Assembly: GCA_015061845.1 (NCBI GenBank)
Contig: SUVT01000023.1
Location: 1 to 32,537, forward strand
DNA: 32,537 nt
Direction of reading: 5' to 3'
From: Lentisphaerota bacterium
GTDB lineage: Bacteria > Verrucomicrobiota > Lentisphaeria > Victivallales > UBA1829
In this document: one piece after another, positions 32,361 to 32,537 of the stretch
Layout of the letters: each line of letters starts with the position of its first letter
How positions within the stretch are numbered: the stretch's first letter is position 1
Made by a program: the position numbers and the translations under genes
The notes under the pieces: generated by a model
Told to the model about the DNA's origin: nothing
Seen by the model: the letters and a program-made list of their open reading frames with translations, nothing else
Databases searched by the model: none

Positions 32361-32537
32361 ATTTTTTTGGTAAAATTTTATATGAGGAGGTAATTTCAAA
32401 AGTCTTCAAAAATGGCAGAAAATTCTTGTTGCGATCTGCAAATGGAGTGTTTTCGGTGGTTACTCTTCCTCCTTCGCTGAAGCTACGGAGGACAAGCTGG
32501 GTAGCCACGCTCAAACTACCATTTCCAACTCATCAAC
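32361..32537. repeat. Non-coding end region with two hairpin-forming elements
   Basis: CCTCC (32468-32472) and GGAGG (32487-32491) enclose an inner CTTC-GCT-GAAG hairpin. GGTAG (32500-32504) and CTACC (32516-32520) form a second inverted repeat. The layout resembles dispersed REP-like extragenic elements. A minus-strand frame stays open for about 60 codons down to a stop at 32350 but has no ATG or ribosome binding site. I do not call a gene here. Confidence 0.4.

Noticed and set aside
32431-32480. A short plus-strand frame starting ATGGCAGAAAATTC after a GAGGAGGT at 32384
   Set aside because: The ribosome binding-like sequence is about 20 nt from the ATG and the frame stops after about 22 codons within the hairpin repeat.
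1-32537. CRISPR arrays, tRNA or rRNA genes, insertion sequences, integrases and phage genes
   Set aside because: I saw no regularly spaced direct repeats, tRNA-like cloverleaf, rRNA-like stretch, transposase or integrase motif on either strand.

Overview
The window looks like a carbohydrate-utilisation region from a member of the Lentisphaerota (Victivallis-like). The evidence is pseudopilins with the [25 protein letters not shown]-type N-terminus and an H-X9-DG motif, very large exported multi-domain glycosidase-like proteins, and LacI/GntR regulators embedded in the loci they probably control. No rRNA, tRNA, CRISPR array, integrase or transposase was recognised. The organism assignment is inference from protein style. 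Family names were assigned by eye, without database searches.

Layout. (1) 1-11366, minus strand: a promoter at 11338-11366 drives a LacI regulator, then an exported 1166-aa clan GH-A-like protein with a CBM9-like C-terminus, a cytoplasmic GH42-like protein, an exported 1193-aa LamG/glycosidase-like protein, a small exported beta protein and a sugar-phosphate isomerase-like gene cut by the left edge. (2) 11468-13196, plus strand: a lone gene fusing a WYL domain to about 11 ankyrin repeats, ended by a hairpin shared with the convergent operon. (3) 13212-24747, minus: a strong promoter overlapped by a perfect 24-bp palindrome drives a cytoplasmic GHL6-like glycosidase, a LacI regulator, a pseudopilin and two tandem paralogous exported proteins of 1290 and 1273 aa. 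(4) 24993-30321, minus: a GntR-DNA-binding/LacI-sensor regulator, an overlooked 24-aa ORF coupled by ATGA overlaps, a rearranged pseudopilin and an exported GH123/DUF4091-like protein. (5) 30338-32360, minus: a lipoprotein with an acetyl-xylan-esterase-like hydrolase domain, whose promoter carries almost the same operator as the regulator in (4).

How it may work together: each locus pairs its own sugar-sensing repressor with exported polysaccharide-active proteins and, in loci 3 and 4, a pseudopilin. Cytoplasmic glycosidases and the isomerase-like protein would process the imported sugars. No sugar transporter or SusC/D pair is present, so uptake must be encoded elsewhere.

The most unusual structure is at 28843-29067. 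Two pseudopilin N-termini, each with its own ribosome binding site, lie head-to-head in a 71-bp inverted repeat, and the pilin body at 28881 has no leader. Inverting the segment between two near-palindromic VIAIIAI-coding cores would rebuild a complete pseudopilin gene. This could be an ON/OFF DNA inversion, a scar of template switching, or an assembly chimera.
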